Source: Streptomyces cucumeris
Lineage (GTDB): Bacteria > Actinomycetota > Actinomycetes > Streptomycetales > Streptomycetaceae
Reading direction: 5' to 3'
Assembly (NCBI RefSeq): GCF_024295805.1
Contig: NZ_JANCLX010000008.1
Coordinates: forward strand, 61,397 to 125,396
DNA: 64,000 nt
Part shown: one piece after another, positions 21,839 to 31,498 of the stretch
Numbering within the stretch: position 1 is the stretch's first letter
Layout of the letters: each line of letters opens with the position of its first letter
Notes under the pieces: generated by a model
The model's input: only the letters and a program-made list of their open reading frames with translations
What the model was told of the DNA's origin: nothing
Database searches by the model: none
Translations under genes and position numbers: made by a program

Positions 21839-24800
21839 CGCCCGGGAGCCGTCCCGCCGGGGCTCCGCTGTCCAACGGCCGTGGCGGTCTTCTGCGCCGC
21901 GGTCTTCTTCGCCGCGGTCTTCTTGGCCGCCGCCTTGGCGGGTGCCTTCTTCGCCGCGGTCTTCCTCGTGGCACCGCTGTTCTGACCGCCGTTGCGCGCC
22001 GCGGGCACCGCCGCGTCGCTCACCCGGTCGCCCAGCATGTCCCGCAGGAACTTCCCGGTGTGGCTGGCCGGGACGGAGGCCACGTTCTCCGGGGTGCCCT
22101 CGGCGATCACCAGACCACCACCGCTGCCGCCCTCGGGACCCATGTCCACGACCCAGTCGGCCGTCTTGATCACATCGAGGTTGTGCTCGATGACGATCAC
22201 CGTGTTGCCCTTGTCGACCAGTCCGGAGAGCACGCTGATCAGCTTGCTGATGTCCTCGAAGTGCAGACCGGTGGTCGGCTCGTCGAGAACATAGACCGTG
22301 CGCCCGGTGGACCGCTTCTGGAGCTCGCTGGCCAGCTTGACCCGCTGGGCCTCACCGCCGGAGAGGGTGGGCGCGGGCTGTCCGAGCCGGACGTAGCCGA
22401 GCCCCACCTCGTTGAGCGTGCGCAGATGACGGCTGATCGTGGGCACCGCCTCGAAGAAGTCGAGCGCCTCCTCGATCGGCATGTCCAGCACCTCGGCGAT
22501 GGACTTGCCCTTGTAGTGCACCTCCAGGGTCTCCCGGTTGTAGCGCGCGCCGTGGCAGACCTCGCACGGCACATACACATCCGGCAGGAAGTTCATCTCG
22601 ATCTTGATGGTGCCGTCACCGGAGCAGTTCTCGCAGCGGCCGCCCTTGACGTTGAAGGAGAAGCGGCCCGGCAGATAGCCGCGCACCTTCGCCTCCATCG
22701 TCTCGGCGAACAGCTTGCGCACATGGTCGAAGACACCGGTGTAGGTGGCCGGGTTGGACCGCGGGGTACGGCCGATCGGCGACTGGTCGACATGCACCAC
22801 CTTGTCCACCAGGTCATCACCGGCGACCCGGGTGTGACGCCCGGGGACCGCCCGCGCACCGTTCAGCTCACGGGCGAGATGGGTGTAGAGGATGTCATTG
22901 ACCAGGGTGGACTTACCCGAGCCCGAGACACCGGTGACCGCGGTGAGCACCCCGAGCGGGAAGGACACATCGATGTCCTGGAGGTTGTTCTCCCGGGCAC
23001 CGTGGACGGTCAGCCGCCGCTTGGGGTCCATCGGCCGCCGCGTCGTGGGCAGCGGGATGGCCTTCTTGCCGGACAGATAGTGCCCGGTCATCGACTCCTC
23101 GTTGACCAGCAGCTCGCTCAGCGGTCCGCTGTGGACCACCTTGCCGCCGTGCTCACCGGCACCGGGGCCGATGTCCACCACCCAGTCCGAGGTCTTGATG
23201 GTGTCCTCGTCGTGCTCCACCACGATCAGCGTGTTGCCGAGGTCGCGCAGCCGCACCAGCGTCTCGATCAGCCGGTGGTTGTCGCGCTGGTGGAGACCGA
23301 TCGACGGCTCGTCCAGCACATAGAGCACACCGACCAGACCGGAGCCGATCTGGGTGGCCAGCCGGATGCGCTGGGCCTCGCCGCCGGAGAGGGTGCCCGC
23401 CGCGCGGTTGAGCGACAGGTAGTCCAGACCGACGTCGACCAGGAACCGCAGCCGCTCGTTGACCTCCTTGAGGACCCGCTCGGCGATGGTCTTCTCACGG
23501 GCGGTCAGCTTCATGTTCCGCAGGAACTCGGCGCAGTCGCTGATCGACATCGCGGAGACCTCCGCGATGGACCGGCCCTGCACGGTGACCGCGAGGACGA
23601 TCGGCTTCAGCCGGGTGCCCTCACAGGTCGGGCAGGGCACCTCGCGCATATAGCCCTCGAAGCGCTCCCGGCTGGAGTCGCTCTCCGCCTCCGAGTGGCG
23701 CCGCTTGACGAAGGGCACCGCCCCCTCGAAGGCGGTGGTGTAGGCGCGCTGACGGCCGTAGCGATTGCGATAGCGCACCTCGATCTGTGTCTTGTGCCCG
23801 TTGAGCAGCGCCTTCCTGGCGCGCTGCGGCAGCCCGGCCCAGGGGATGTCGGTGCGGAAGCCCAGCGCGTCGGCGAGCGCGCCGACCAGCCGTCCGAAGT
23901 AGTCCTTGGTGTGCCCGTGGGACCAGGGGTGGATGGCGCCCTCGTCGAGCGACTTCTCCTCGTCCGGGACGATCAGCTCGGGGTCGACCTCCATCCGGGT
24001 GCCGATACCGGTGCACTCCGGGCAGGCGCCGAACGGTGAGTTGAACGAGAAGGAGCGCGGCTCCAGCTCTTCGAAGGACAGGTCGTCATACGGGCAGTAG
24101 AGGTGCTCCGAGAACATCCGCTCACGCTGCGGATCGTCCTCGTCGAGATCCACGAAATCGAGGATGACCATGCCGCCGGAGAGCCCGAGCGCGGTCTCCA
24201 CCGAGTCCGTGAGCCGCCGCTTGGCGCTGTCCTTGACGGTGAGGCGGTCGATGACCACCTCGATGGTGTGCTTCTCCTGCTTCTTCAGCTTGGGCGGGTC
24301 GGTGAGCTGAACGGTGGTGCCGTCCACCCGGGCCCGGCTGTACCCCTTGGACTGGAGGTCGGAGAAGAGGTCGACGAACTCGCCCTTGCGCTCGCGCACC
24401 AGCGGGGAGAGCACCTGGAAACGGCTGCCCTCGGGCAGCTCCAGCACCCGGTCCACGATCGCCTGCGGCGACTGCCGGGCGATCGGGCGGGAGCACTCGG
24501 GGCAGTGCGGCTTGCCGATCCGGGCGAACAGCAGCCGGAGGTAGTCATAGACCTCGGTGATGGTGCCGACCGTGGAGCGCGGATTGCGCGAGGTGGACTT
24601 CTGGTCGATGGAGACCGCCGGGGAGAGACCCTCGATGAAGTCCACATCGGGCTTGTCCATCTGGCCCAGGAACTGGCGGGCGTAGGAGGAGAGCGACTCG
24701 ACGTAGCGGCGCTGCCCCTCGGCGAAGATCGTGTCGAACGCGAGGGACGACTTGCCCGACCCGGAGAGTCCGGTGAAGACGATGAGGGAATCACGCGGGA

Positions 24801-24864
24801 GGTCGAGCGAGACGTTCTTGAGATTGTGCTCGCGAGCGCCACGGACGATGAGACGGTCGGCCAC
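21415..24864 (-). CDS. uvrA: UvrA, excinuclease ABC subunit A, with C-terminal extension
   Basis: UvrA is the damage-recognising ABC ATPase of nucleotide excision repair. Two ATP-binding modules are visible, each with a Walker A ([13 protein letters not shown] near the N-terminus and [13 protein letters not shown] in the second half) and an LSGGEAQR signature. Zinc fingers include CENCSGDG with PCEVC. The GTG start gives [17 protein letters not shown]. The normal protein ends in a Lys/Ala-rich tail around residue 1000. Here no stop follows, and the frame continues another ~141 codons (below position 21839), antisense to the sugar kinase gene. The extension has no recognisable domain. Either the stop was lost by mutation or there is a sequence error in the repetitive tail. 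Confidence 0.95.
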   Translation of the reverse strand: MADRLIVRGAREHNLKNVSLDLPRDSLIVFTGLSGSGKSSLAFDTIFAEGQRRYVESLSSYARQFLGQMDKPDVDFIEGLSPAVSIDQKSTSRNPRSTVGTITEVYDYLRLLFARIGKPHCPECSRPIARQSPQAIVDRVLELPEGSRFQVLSPLVRERKGEFVDLFSDLQSKGYSRARVDGTTVQLTDPPKLKKQEKHTIEVVIDRLTVKDSAKRRLTDSVETALGLSGGMVILDFVDLDEDDPQRERMFSEHLYCPYDDLSFEELEPRSFSFNSPFGACPECTGIGTRMEVDPELIVPDEEKSLDEGAIHPWSHGHTKDYFGRLVGALADALGFRTDIPWAGLPQRARKALLNGHKTQIEVRYRNRYGRQRAYTTAFEGAVPFVKRRHSEAESDSSRERFEGYMREVPCPTCEGTRLKPIVLAVTVQGRSIAEVSAMSISDCAEFLRNMKLTAREKTIAERVLKEVNERLRFLVDVGLDYLSLNRAAGTLSGGEAQRIRLATQIGSGLVGVLYVLDEPSIGLHQRDNHRLIETLVRLRDLGNTLIVVEHDEDTIKTSDWVVDIGPGAGEHGGKVVHSGPLSELLVNEESMTGHYLSGKKAIPLPTTRRPMDPKRRLTVHGARENNLQDIDVSFPLGVLTAVTGVSGSGKSTLVNDILYTHLARELNGARAVPGRHTRVAGDDLVDKVVHVDQSPIGRTPRSNPATYTGVFDHVRKLFAETMEAKVRGYLPGRFSFNVKGGRCENCSGDGTIKIEMNFLPDVYVPCEVCHGARYNRETLEVHYKGKSIAEVLDMPIEEALDFFEAVPTISRHLRTLNEVGLGYVRLGQPAPTLSGGEAQRVKLASELQKRSTGRTVYVLDEPTTGLHFEDISKLISVLSGLVDKGNTVIVIEHNLDVIKTADWVVDMGPEGGSGGGLVIAEGTPENVASVPASHTGKFLRDMLGDRVSDAAVPAARNGGQNSGATRKTAAKKAPAKAAAKKTAAKKTAAQKTATAVGQRSPGGTAPGRQPSSAAYGGSAPAREQVSAAARAAKPSTSRQTALSSVASADADSASCAASRCSSAAFTVSPAPMVSTISTRSPGTAQPPPSRSRTLIPSPPRVSTTAAGPAASHSAMAWSRSAESASQRASSTDSFSSPTYGSQPRKRAR

Positions 24865-24986
24865 GCCGGTCGGCACCTTTCTTGAGAGAGGTGGGTGCGC
24901 CGGGCCCGCTCCCAGGGCTCCCCGCGTCGGGCGGGTACGGAGCGGAGCGAAGCCCCCAGACCAAGAGTATGGGGGCACCACGGCGG

Positions 24987-25012
24987 TGTCTTAAGGATGT
25001 GTCTTAAGGATG
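24987..25012. repeat. Perfect 13-bp tandem duplication upstream of uvrA
   Basis: The unit TGTCTTAAGGATG occurs twice in a row in the 238-base gap between the divergent uvrA and isomerase genes, about 125 bases before the uvrA start. The CTTAAG core is unusually AT-rich for this genome. It could be part of a promoter or a regulator site, but no LexA-type box was recognised. Confidence 0.8.
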
Positions 25013-25102
25013 CAGCACACCGAGCCTATAGCACGCACATTCGATTTGCGGGTGTAGTGAGCCGGGTTCACCCGATCGTGTGGCGGACACTACGGTCGGG
25101 CC

Positions 25103-25831
25103 ATGAGCGACTACGCACACGACGCCGCCGACGTCACCGAGGCGACGGACCGCTTGCTGACGGCCGTCGCCCGGCTGGACGACGCCGCCCTCGCCGGGCC
25201 CTCCGCCCTGCCGGGCTGGACCCGCGGCCATGTGCTGGCGCACCTGGCCCGTAACGCCGATGCCCTGGTGAACCTGCTCACCGGAGCACGGACCGGCGAG
25301 GACATCCCGATGTACCGCGGCGAGGAGGCCCGGGACGCCGAGATCGCACGGGACGCCGCCCGTCCGCTCCCGGTCCATCTCGCGGACCTGCGCACCACGG
25401 CCGCCCGCTTCGACACCGCGGTGGCGGCGCTCCCGGAGGAGCTCCGGTCCCGCGAGGTCACCCTGCGCGGCGGTCTGCGCGAACCGGCCGCCCGGCTGCC
25501 GCTGCGCCGCCTCGCCGAGGTCGAGCTGCACCATGTCGACCTCGCCGTCGGCCGCACCGTGGCGGACCTGCCGGCCCGGTTCGTCGAGCGCCAGCTCGAC
25601 GTCCTCATCTCTTCAAGGTTCGCGGGGCACCCCGGTATTCCCCCGCTGCTGCTGACCGTCCCGGGCGCGGGCGCCGGGCGGCGGACCGGCCGGGACCCGG
25701 CACCGGACGAGAACCCGGTGACCGTCAGCGGCTCCCCGGCCGCCCTGCTGGGCTGGCTCACCGGCCGTACGGACGGGGCTGATCTTTCCTGTGCGGACGG
25801 CCCCCCGCCGGTGCTCCCGCCACTAGGCTGA
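25103..25831 (+). CDS. Mycothiol-dependent maleylpyruvate isomerase family protein
   Basis: A 242-residue protein of the DinB-fold, mycothiol-dependent enzyme family. Conserved pieces are LPGWTRGHVLAHLARNADAL (with metal-ligand histidine) and EVELHHVDLAVG, which supplies more metal ligands. The founding enzyme isomerises maleylpyruvate in gentisate breakdown with mycothiol as cofactor. Most Streptomyces members have unknown substrates, and no aromatic catabolic genes are nearby. The metallo-beta-lactamase gene begins four bases after its stop, so the two form an operon and may act on the same thiol adduct. Confidence 0.88.
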   Translation: MSDYAHDAADVTEATDRLLTAVARLDDAALAGPSALPGWTRGHVLAHLARNADALVNLLTGARTGEDIPMYRGEEARDAEIARDAARPLPVHLADLRTTAARFDTAVAALPEELRSREVTLRGGLREPAARLPLRRLAEVELHHVDLAVGRTVADLPARFVERQLDVLISSRFAGHPGIPPLLLTVPGAGAGRRTGRDPAPDENPVTVSGSPAALLGWLTGRTDGADLSCADGPPPVLPPLG

Positions 25832-25835
25832 GGCC

Positions 25836-26492
25836 ATGACCTACAGCGGAGCGGTGACGGTCGGCGGACCGGCGGACGTGCACGAACTGACCGATCTCAT
25901 GATCTCGAAGGTCGCGGTCGGCCCCATGAACAACAACGCCTATCTGCTGCGCTGCCGGGCCACCGACGAGCAGATGCTGATCGACGCCGCCGCCGACCCG
26001 GGCACCCTGCTCTCGCTCATCGGCGACAGCGGGATCGCCTCCGTGGTCACCACCCACCGCCACCAGGACCACTGGGGTGCGCTGCGCGAGGTGCAGGAGG
26101 CCACCGGCGCCCGTACGTACGCGGGCCGCCATGACGCGGAGGGCATCCCGGTCGCCACCGACGTCCTGGTGGAGGACGGTGACACACTGCGCGTCGGCCG
26201 GGTCGAGCTGACCGCCCGCCATCTGGTCGGCCACACCCCGGGCAGCATCGCGCTGGTCTACGACGACCCGCACGGCCACCCCCATGTGTTCACCGGCGAC
26301 TGCCTGTTCCCCGGCGGGGTCGGCAACACCTGGAAGGACCCGAAGGCGTTCGAGAGCCTCCTCCACGACGTCGAGACCAAGCTCTTCGACCGGCTGCCGG
26401 ACGAGACCTGGGTCTACCCCGGCCACGGTGACGACACCACGCTCGGCGCCGAGCGCCCGCAGCTCGGCGAGTGGCGCGAGCGCGGCTGGTAG
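25836..26492 (+). CDS. Metallo-beta-lactamase-fold hydrolase, glyoxalase II-like
   Basis: A 218-residue binuclear metal hydrolase. The metal-binding motif THRHQDHWG (HxHxDH), the later histidine in VGHTPGS, the bridging aspartate in FTGDCLFPGG and the final histidine in YPGHGDD are all present. The family includes hydroxyacylglutathione hydrolases; in a mycothiol organism the substrate could be an acyl- or adduct-mycothiol. Position four bases after the mycothiol-dependent isomerase gene supports this, but it is an inference. Confidence 0.9.
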   Translation: MTYSGAVTVGGPADVHELTDLMISKVAVGPMNNNAYLLRCRATDEQMLIDAAADPGTLLSLIGDSGIASVVTTHRHQDHWGALREVQEATGARTYAGRHDAEGIPVATDVLVEDGDTLRVGRVELTARHLVGHTPGSIALVYDDPHGHPHVFTGDCLFPGGVGNTWKDPKAFESLLHDVETKLFDRLPDETWVYPGHGDDTTLGAERPQLGEWRERGW

Positions 26493-26581
26493 CACCCGCC
26501 GCGCGCCGTCGTCGCCCCCGGCCGCTCCGTGCGCCGTCGTCCGCCCCGTAACCCGCCGCCGACGGCGGCGGTTGGCCGGGT

Positions 26582-27916
26582 GTGCGCACTGACCGCTCCC
26601 CGTCCATGGCCCGACTCGCGGCCGCGTCCCTGGCCGGTACCGCGATCGAGTTCTATGACTTCTTCGCCTACGGCACGGCCGCGGCCCTCGTCCTCGGACC
26701 GCTGTTCTTCCCCACCTTCTCGCCGCTCGCCGGGACCCTGGCCGCCTTCTCGACCTTCGCCGTCGGCTTCGTCGCGCGGCCGCTCGGCTCCCTGCTCTTC
26801 GGACCGCTCGGGGACCGCCACGGGCGGCGGCCGGTGCTGGTCGCCTCACTGCTGCTGACCGGTGTGGCCACGGTCGCGGTGGGCTTCGTGCCCACCTATG
26901 ACTCGATCGGGATCGCCGCCCCCGCCCTGCTGCTGTTCCTGCGCTTCCTGCAGGGGCTCGGGGTCGGCGGTGAATGGGGCGGTGCGGTGCTGCTGACCGC
27001 CGAGCACGCGCCCGCCCGGCGGCGCGGGCTGTGGGCGGGCTTTCCGCAGATCGGCCCGTCCATCGGGTTCCTGCTGGCCAACGGCATCATGCTGGCCCTG
27101 TCGGCGGGGCTGAGCGATGCGGAGTTCCGCTCCTGGGGGTGGCGGGTGCCGTTCTGGGCGGCGGGGGTGCTGGCGGGCGCCGGGCTGCTGCTGCGGACCC
27201 GGCTGGTCGAGACCCCCCGCTTCCGGGAGCTGGCCGAGCACGGTGAGCGGGCCACCGCGCCGCTGGCCGAGGTGGTGCGCGGCCACTGGCGGCTGGTGCT
27301 GCTCACCGCGGGCGGCCTCGCGATCGGGTACGCGGTGTTCTACGCCGTCACCACCTGGTCCCTGGCGTACGGCACGGAGCGGCTCGGAGTGGACCGCACG
27401 GTGATGCTGGGCTGTGTCATGGCGGCGGTGGCCGTGATGGGCGCCCTGACCCCGCTGGCGGCCCATCTGGCGGACCGTCTCGGACGGCGGCCGATGTGTC
27501 TGGCGGGCTGTGCGGCCATGGTGGTGTGGATGTTCCCGATGATCGCGCTGCTGCGCACCGGGGAGCCGCCGCTGATGTTCCTGGGCTTCGCGGTGGCGCT
27601 GCTCGGCTTCATCACCGTGTTCGCCGTGATCGCGGCGTATCTGCCGGAGCTGTACGAGGCGCGGGTGCGCTGCACCGGTGCCTCGGTGGGCTACAACCTG
27701 GGCGGTGTACTGGGCGGCGCGCTCACCCCGGTGGTGGCCACGGCGGTGTCGCACGGCGACGGCCCGCCGTGGGGCGTGGCCGGCTATCTGACCGCGGTGG
27801 CCCTGCTCAGCCTGGGCTGCTTCGCGCTGCTGCCCGAGACACGGCCGACGGCCGACCACCCCGTGGCGGAGCGGTCGGCCGCGCGGCCCCTGGAGACAGG
27901 AGAGGCGCCCGCCTGA
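26582..27916 (+). CDS. MHS-family MFS metabolite transporter
   Basis: A 444-residue membrane protein with about twelve hydrophobic segments. The N-terminal GTAIEFYDFFAYGTAAALV, GPLGDRHGRRPVLV and GLGVGGEWGGAVLL motifs define the metabolite:H+ symporter group (relatives carry proline/betaine, citrate, alpha-ketoglutarate or shikimate). The substrate is not predictable. The GTG start lacks an obvious ribosome site; an in-frame ATG at 26606 is an alternative. It may be read together with the two enzymes upstream (90-base gap). Confidence 0.88.
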   Translation: MRTDRSPSMARLAAASLAGTAIEFYDFFAYGTAAALVLGPLFFPTFSPLAGTLAAFSTFAVGFVARPLGSLLFGPLGDRHGRRPVLVASLLLTGVATVAVGFVPTYDSIGIAAPALLLFLRFLQGLGVGGEWGGAVLLTAEHAPARRRGLWAGFPQIGPSIGFLLANGIMLALSAGLSDAEFRSWGWRVPFWAAGVLAGAGLLLRTRLVETPRFRELAEHGERATAPLAEVVRGHWRLVLLTAGGLAIGYAVFYAVTTWSLAYGTERLGVDRTVMLGCVMAAVAVMGALTPLAAHLADRLGRRPMCLAGCAAMVVWMFPMIALLRTGEPPLMFLGFAVALLGFITVFAVIAAYLPELYEARVRCTGASVGYNLGGVLGGALTPVVATAVSHGDGPPWGVAGYLTAVALLSLGCFALLPETRPTADHPVAERSAARPLETGEAPA

Positions 27917-28035
27917 TGGAGGGGGCGCCTGTCCCGGGCGCGCGCACCTGGTGCGTCGGAGTGGGCGCCGGGCGGGGCGCCCGCACCGGGTGCGTCGGAG
28001 TTGCGCGCCTGGAGAGGGGAGCGGGACGGGGGACG

Positions 28036-28059
28036 CGCGGGACGGGGCGCGCCCCCGCG
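28036..28059 (-). terminator. Candidate hairpin after terC
   Basis: Arms CGCGGG and CCCGCG flank the palindromic GGCGCGCC just past the terC stop, giving a compact G/C hairpin. The surrounding 130 bases between the MHS gene and terC are otherwise G/C-rich with imperfect copies of GGTGCGTCGGAGT, and hold no gene. Confidence 0.5.
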
Positions 28060-28063
28060 TGGG

Positions 28064-29077
28064 TCAGACGTCCACGCTGTCCTTCTCCCGCTTCTGGTCG
28101 TCGGCCGCGGGGGTGGCTCCGGCTTCCGCCGCGGCCTGCTTCTTCGAGGCGTAGAGGCTGGTGACCGTGGTGACCGCGAGCACTGCGCAGATGACGCCGA
28201 GCGAGACCGGGATGCTGATCTCGGGGACGTGCACCCCCGACTCGTGCAGCGCGTGCAGCACCAGCTTCACGCCGATGAAGCCGAGGATGACCGACAGGCC
28301 GTACGAGAGGTGGACCAGCTTCTTGAGCAGTCCGCCGATGAGGAAGTAGAGCTGGCGCAGACCCATCAGGGCGAAGGCGTTGGCGGTGAAGACGATGTAC
28401 GGGTCCTGGGTGAGACCGAAGATCGCGGGGATCGAGTCCAGCGCGAACAGGACGTCCGTCGTACCGATCGCCAGCATGACGATCAGCATCGGGGTCATCA
28501 GCCGCTTGCCGTTCTCCCGGATGAACAGCTTGGTGCCGTGGTACTTGTCGGTGGAAGGAACGCGCCGCTCCACCGCCTTGAGCAGGCGGTTCTCCTCGAA
28601 CTCCTCGTCCTCGTCACCGGACTGCGCCTCCTGGATGAGCTTCCAGGCCGTCCAGATGAGGAACGCGCCGAAGAGGTAGAAGACCCAGGAGAAGCTGGCG
28701 ATGATCGCCGCGCCGCCGGCGATGAAGACCGCCCGCAGCACCAGCGCGATCAGCACACCGACCATCAGCACACGCTGCTGGTAGATCGTGGGCACCGCGA
28801 ACTTCGCCATGATCAGGACGAAGACGAAGAGGTTGTCGACGCTCAGCGACTTCTCGGTGATGAAGCCCGCGAAGAACTCCCCGGACGGCTGGCCGCCCGC
28901 GAAGAGGAACAGGCCGACTCCGAAGAGCGCGGCGAGGACGATCCAGACGGTGGTCCAGATCCCGGCCTCCTTGAGGGAGACCTCGTGCGGCTTGCGGCCA
29001 CCGATGAAGAAGTCGACGGCGATGAGGGCACTGAGACCGGCGATGGTCAGGGCCCACACGGTCAAGGAGACATCCAC
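28064..29077 (-). CDS. terC: TerC-family integral membrane protein
   Basis: A 337-residue protein with about nine hydrophobic segments. TerC signatures are clear: FITEKSLSVDNLFVFVLI and GTTDVLFALDSIPAIFGL, each containing conserved acidic residues. In other bacteria TerC proteins (Alx, MeeF/MeeY) export manganese or help metallate exported proteins; some are linked to tellurite resistance. The GTG start is preceded by GGAGGA. A yybP-ykoY-like leader upstream strongly suggests manganese-responsive translation. Two TerD-domain genes follow upstream on the same strand, a typical Ter stress neighbourhood. Confidence 0.93.
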   Translation of the reverse strand: MDVSLTVWALTIAGLSALIAVDFFIGGRKPHEVSLKEAGIWTTVWIVLAALFGVGLFLFAGGQPSGEFFAGFITEKSLSVDNLFVFVLIMAKFAVPTIYQQRVLMVGVLIALVLRAVFIAGGAAIIASFSWVFYLFGAFLIWTAWKLIQEAQSGDEDEEFEENRLLKAVERRVPSTDKYHGTKLFIRENGKRLMTPMLIVMLAIGTTDVLFALDSIPAIFGLTQDPYIVFTANAFALMGLRQLYFLIGGLLKKLVHLSYGLSVILGFIGVKLVLHALHESGVHVPEISIPVSLGVICAVLAVTTVTSLYASKKQAAAEAGATPAADDQKREKDSVDV

Positions 29078-29107
29078 AGAGTTCCTCCGGCATGTGTGCG
29101 GCAATTT

Positions 29108-29247
29108 CAGCGTGTCGCTGCCGGAGGTCTCCTCCGCCCGCGCTGACGCACCGGGCCGATGCCCCGGGATCCTGGCTCCGGTCTCATGGGAGACCGGTCA
29201 CGATCCGTGGTGACGGGAACACCGCTCGGGAGTACTCCCCTCCGCTG
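29108..29247 (-). ncRNA. yybP-ykoY (Mn2+) riboswitch candidate in the terC leader
   Basis: The minus-strand leader carries GGGGAGUA (complement of 29233-29240) and a 3' GGAGGAGACCUCCGG hairpin (GAGACC is the complement of 29126-29131), elements of the manganese-sensing yybP-ykoY family. CAGCG at 29243-29247 can pair with CGCUG at 29108-29112 as stem P1. The same CGCUG can instead pair with a nearer CAGCG (29116-29120). The aptamer segment CCUCCGG (29121-29127) is complementary to CCGGAGG in the terC ribosome binding site (29084-29090), so ligand-stabilised folding would free the site. The family call is from memory of the consensus. Confidence 0.75.
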
Positions 29248-29404
29248 GAACGAGAGTACAGGAATACCCATGGAAGAGTAAAGGAAAAGGCAAAATGCCA
29301 GGTCAGATGGGTTTACCAAACCATTGCGCAACATGGAGAACACCCGCGGTGACCGGATCACCGCGGGTGTTCCCGCCGGATGTCCTCGCGGAGCGCGCGC
29401 CGCG

Positions 29405-31327
29405 CTAGCGGCCGTACGCCTCCCTGGCGCGGGCCACCTGCCCCATCACCTGCCACAGCACCCGGCTGCCCGCCGGGACCAGCGAGGGCTCAAAGGTCCA
29501 GGCGTGCCCCACCCAGGGGTCGGCGAGGTGGTCGTCGGCGACCGGGGTGAGCCGCAGCAGCGACCGCCACAGCGGGTCCAGCACCGGTCCGTACTCCCGG
29601 GCGTCCTCCCGGTCGGCCACCATCATCAGGTGCACGCCCACCGAGGGCCCCTCGTCCGCCAGATAGCGCAGCTGGGTCACCGCCCGGTCGTCGAAGCCGT
29701 GCGGGAAGTCATGCACGATCAGCAGCTGCTCGGCGGTGTCCAGATCCGGCGGCAGCGCGTCCGCGGCGCCGCTGCGCACCGCCATCTGCACCAGGTCCAC
29801 CCGGCGGGTGAGCGCGGCGAGCGTCGCGGTCACACCCTGGGCCCCGGCCATGGGCGCCCGCAGCGCGCCCGACTCCAGCAGCGGGGCGTACGAGGCCGAG
29901 GCCGATCCGGCCGGGTCGATCACCTGGAGCTGGAACTCCCCCACCGGATAGACGGCCAGCAGCCGGGCGGCGATGGCCACCGCGGTGTCCGAGGCCAGCG
30001 TGCGCAGGCTCCCGGAGTCCAGCATCGCCCCCTCCACCGAGCCACTGCGCCCGGCGTCGATCCACAGCCCGCGCTCCAGCGGCAGCCGCACCAGCATGGG
30101 GATCCGCAGATCGGTGCGCTCGGGGAGGTGCAGATCGCCCAGGCGCAGCGCCATCGGGATCTCCATCGGCGCCTGGTAGCCGTGCCAGACCGGGCCGTCC
30201 CAGCGGGCGTAGGCGGGCGGCAGCGCGGGCTCGACCACCTCGGCCTCGGCGGCGAGCTGCGCCAGGTCGCGGTCGAGCGCGGCACGGGCCTGGTCCACCA
30301 GGGCGGTGTGCTTGGCCCGGGCCTCCGTGCGGGCGGTGTCGGCGGCGGTGCCGATCCGGGAGCGCGGGTCGGAGAGCACCCGGTCCAGCTCCTGTTCCAT
30401 CCGGGAGTCCGCGAAGTCCACGGCGCTGCGGTACGCGGCGGCGGTGCGGGCCAGGTCCTCGAACATCCCCCAGACCTGGTTGTAGAGCCGCTCGTCCATC
30501 GTCCAGCCGGAGGCGTCGCCCGCGACGGGCTGGGCGGGCCGGCCGGGCGCGGCGGGCGGTACGGCCGGGGGCGGGGTGGGCGGGGTGGCCGTACGGCGGC
30601 CGGGGTGCTGGTAGTCGACCGGTCCGCCGGAGCCGGCCGCGGCGGGCGGCTGCGGCGGCACCGGGCTCTGCGGTGGCGCGGGCACCGGGCCGGGGTCGGA
30701 GCTGCCGCCCGCGGTGGCGGTCCGGACGCGTCCGTCGTCACCGGGGCGGGGCGGCGGCTGGGCGACCGAGCGGGCCATGCCCCGGGCCACCGCCTCGTTG
30801 ATCTCCGCGGCGAGTTCGGCGGCCTGCGGCAGCCCCTGGTCCTGGAGCATCGCGGCGAGCCCGCCCGCGTACCCCTGGCCGACCGCGCGCACCTTCCAGA
30901 CGCCCTGGCGACGGTACAGCTCCAGCGCGACCACCGCGGACTCCGCGTCCAGACCGGTGACGGTGTAGCTGGCCACCTCGGCACCGTCCAGCCCGGTGAC
31001 GGCCGTGAACGGGGCGGCCAGCGAGCCGAACCGGACCGGGCCGCCGACACCGGTCGGCAGTGCGAGCAGCACGGTGACCCGGTGGACGCTCTCGGCCAGC
31101 GCGCCCAGGTCGACGGCGAGCCGGTGGTCCGCCGCGGCCTGCTTCGACACCTCGATCCCGGGCAGTTGGGGCGAGGCGGGGTGCGCGACCCACTCCGCCC
31201 CGCGCACCGTGCCCTGCTCATCGCCGAGTGTCGCCCCGGCCACGATCGGTTGGCCCGCCGAGATCCGGATCTCCAAACGGGTCTGGGGCAGAGGGTGGTT
31301 CTGCCCCCGCACCAGCTCGGCCGTCAT
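29405..31327 (-). CDS. TerD-domain protein fused to a degenerate FtsK-like ATPase region
   Basis: A 640-residue cytoplasmic protein. Residues 1-175 form a TerD-type domain (VTVLLALPTGVGG, ELYRRQGVWKVRAVGQGYAG). Residues about 200-300 are a Pro/Gly/Ala-rich linker. The C-terminal ~260 residues resemble an FtsK/HerA-like ATPase: LWIDAGRSGSVEGAM where a P-loop strand is expected, and a hydrophobic strand ending in Asp, QLLIVHDFPHG, like Walker B. No GKS/T Walker A is present, so ATP hydrolysis is doubtful. The ATG start has AGGGGA upstream. Such TerD-ATPase fusions were described in comparative studies of Ter systems; the function is unknown. Confidence 0.8.
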   Translation of the reverse strand: MTAELVRGQNHPLPQTRLEIRISAGQPIVAGATLGDEQGTVRGAEWVAHPASPQLPGIEVSKQAAADHRLAVDLGALAESVHRVTVLLALPTGVGGPVRFGSLAAPFTAVTGLDGAEVASYTVTGLDAESAVVALELYRRQGVWKVRAVGQGYAGGLAAMLQDQGLPQAAELAAEINEAVARGMARSVAQPPPRPGDDGRVRTATAGGSSDPGPVPAPPQSPVPPQPPAAAGSGGPVDYQHPGRRTATPPTPPPAVPPAAPGRPAQPVAGDASGWTMDERLYNQVWGMFEDLARTAAAYRSAVDFADSRMEQELDRVLSDPRSRIGTAADTARTEARAKHTALVDQARAALDRDLAQLAAEAEVVEPALPPAYARWDGPVWHGYQAPMEIPMALRLGDLHLPERTDLRIPMLVRLPLERGLWIDAGRSGSVEGAMLDSGSLRTLASDTAVAIAARLLAVYPVGEFQLQVIDPAGSASASYAPLLESGALRAPMAGAQGVTATLAALTRRVDLVQMAVRSGAADALPPDLDTAEQLLIVHDFPHGFDDRAVTQLRYLADEGPSVGVHLMMVADREDAREYGPVLDPLWRSLLRLTPVADDHLADPWVGHAWTFEPSLVPAGSRVLWQVMGQVARAREAYGR

Positions 31328-31350
31328 CGCTGCGTCCCCTCGTCGGTTCC

Positions 31351-31373
31351 GTCGTACGCGTCGCGCGTACGAC
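31351..31373. repeat. Inverted repeat and G/T-rich stretch between the two TerD genes
   Basis: A 10-base inverted repeat, GTCGTACGCG and CGCGTACGAC around TCG, sits 24 bases before the TerD-ATPase gene. It is followed (31381-31440) by a low-complexity run made of GGTG and GTGGTGC units. The hairpin could terminate the terD transcript or regulate the downstream gene. No coding function is seen. Confidence 0.6.
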
Positions 31374-31498
31374 GCGTACGGATGGTGTGGTGCGGTGTGG
31401 GTGGTGCTGTGGTGCGGTGGTGCCCGGTGTGGTGCCGCGGCCCCGAACACATCGGCCCGGCGGGCGGATGCGCCACCGGGCCGACGGACAGCGGCGTC

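Noticed and set aside
24865..25102. LexA/SOS box at uvrA
   Set aside because: No pair of GAAC/GTTC half-sites at the right spacing was found in the gap.
31381..31440. CRISPR-like or satellite repeat
   Set aside because: The G/T-rich run has no constant repeat and spacer length and is only 60 bases.
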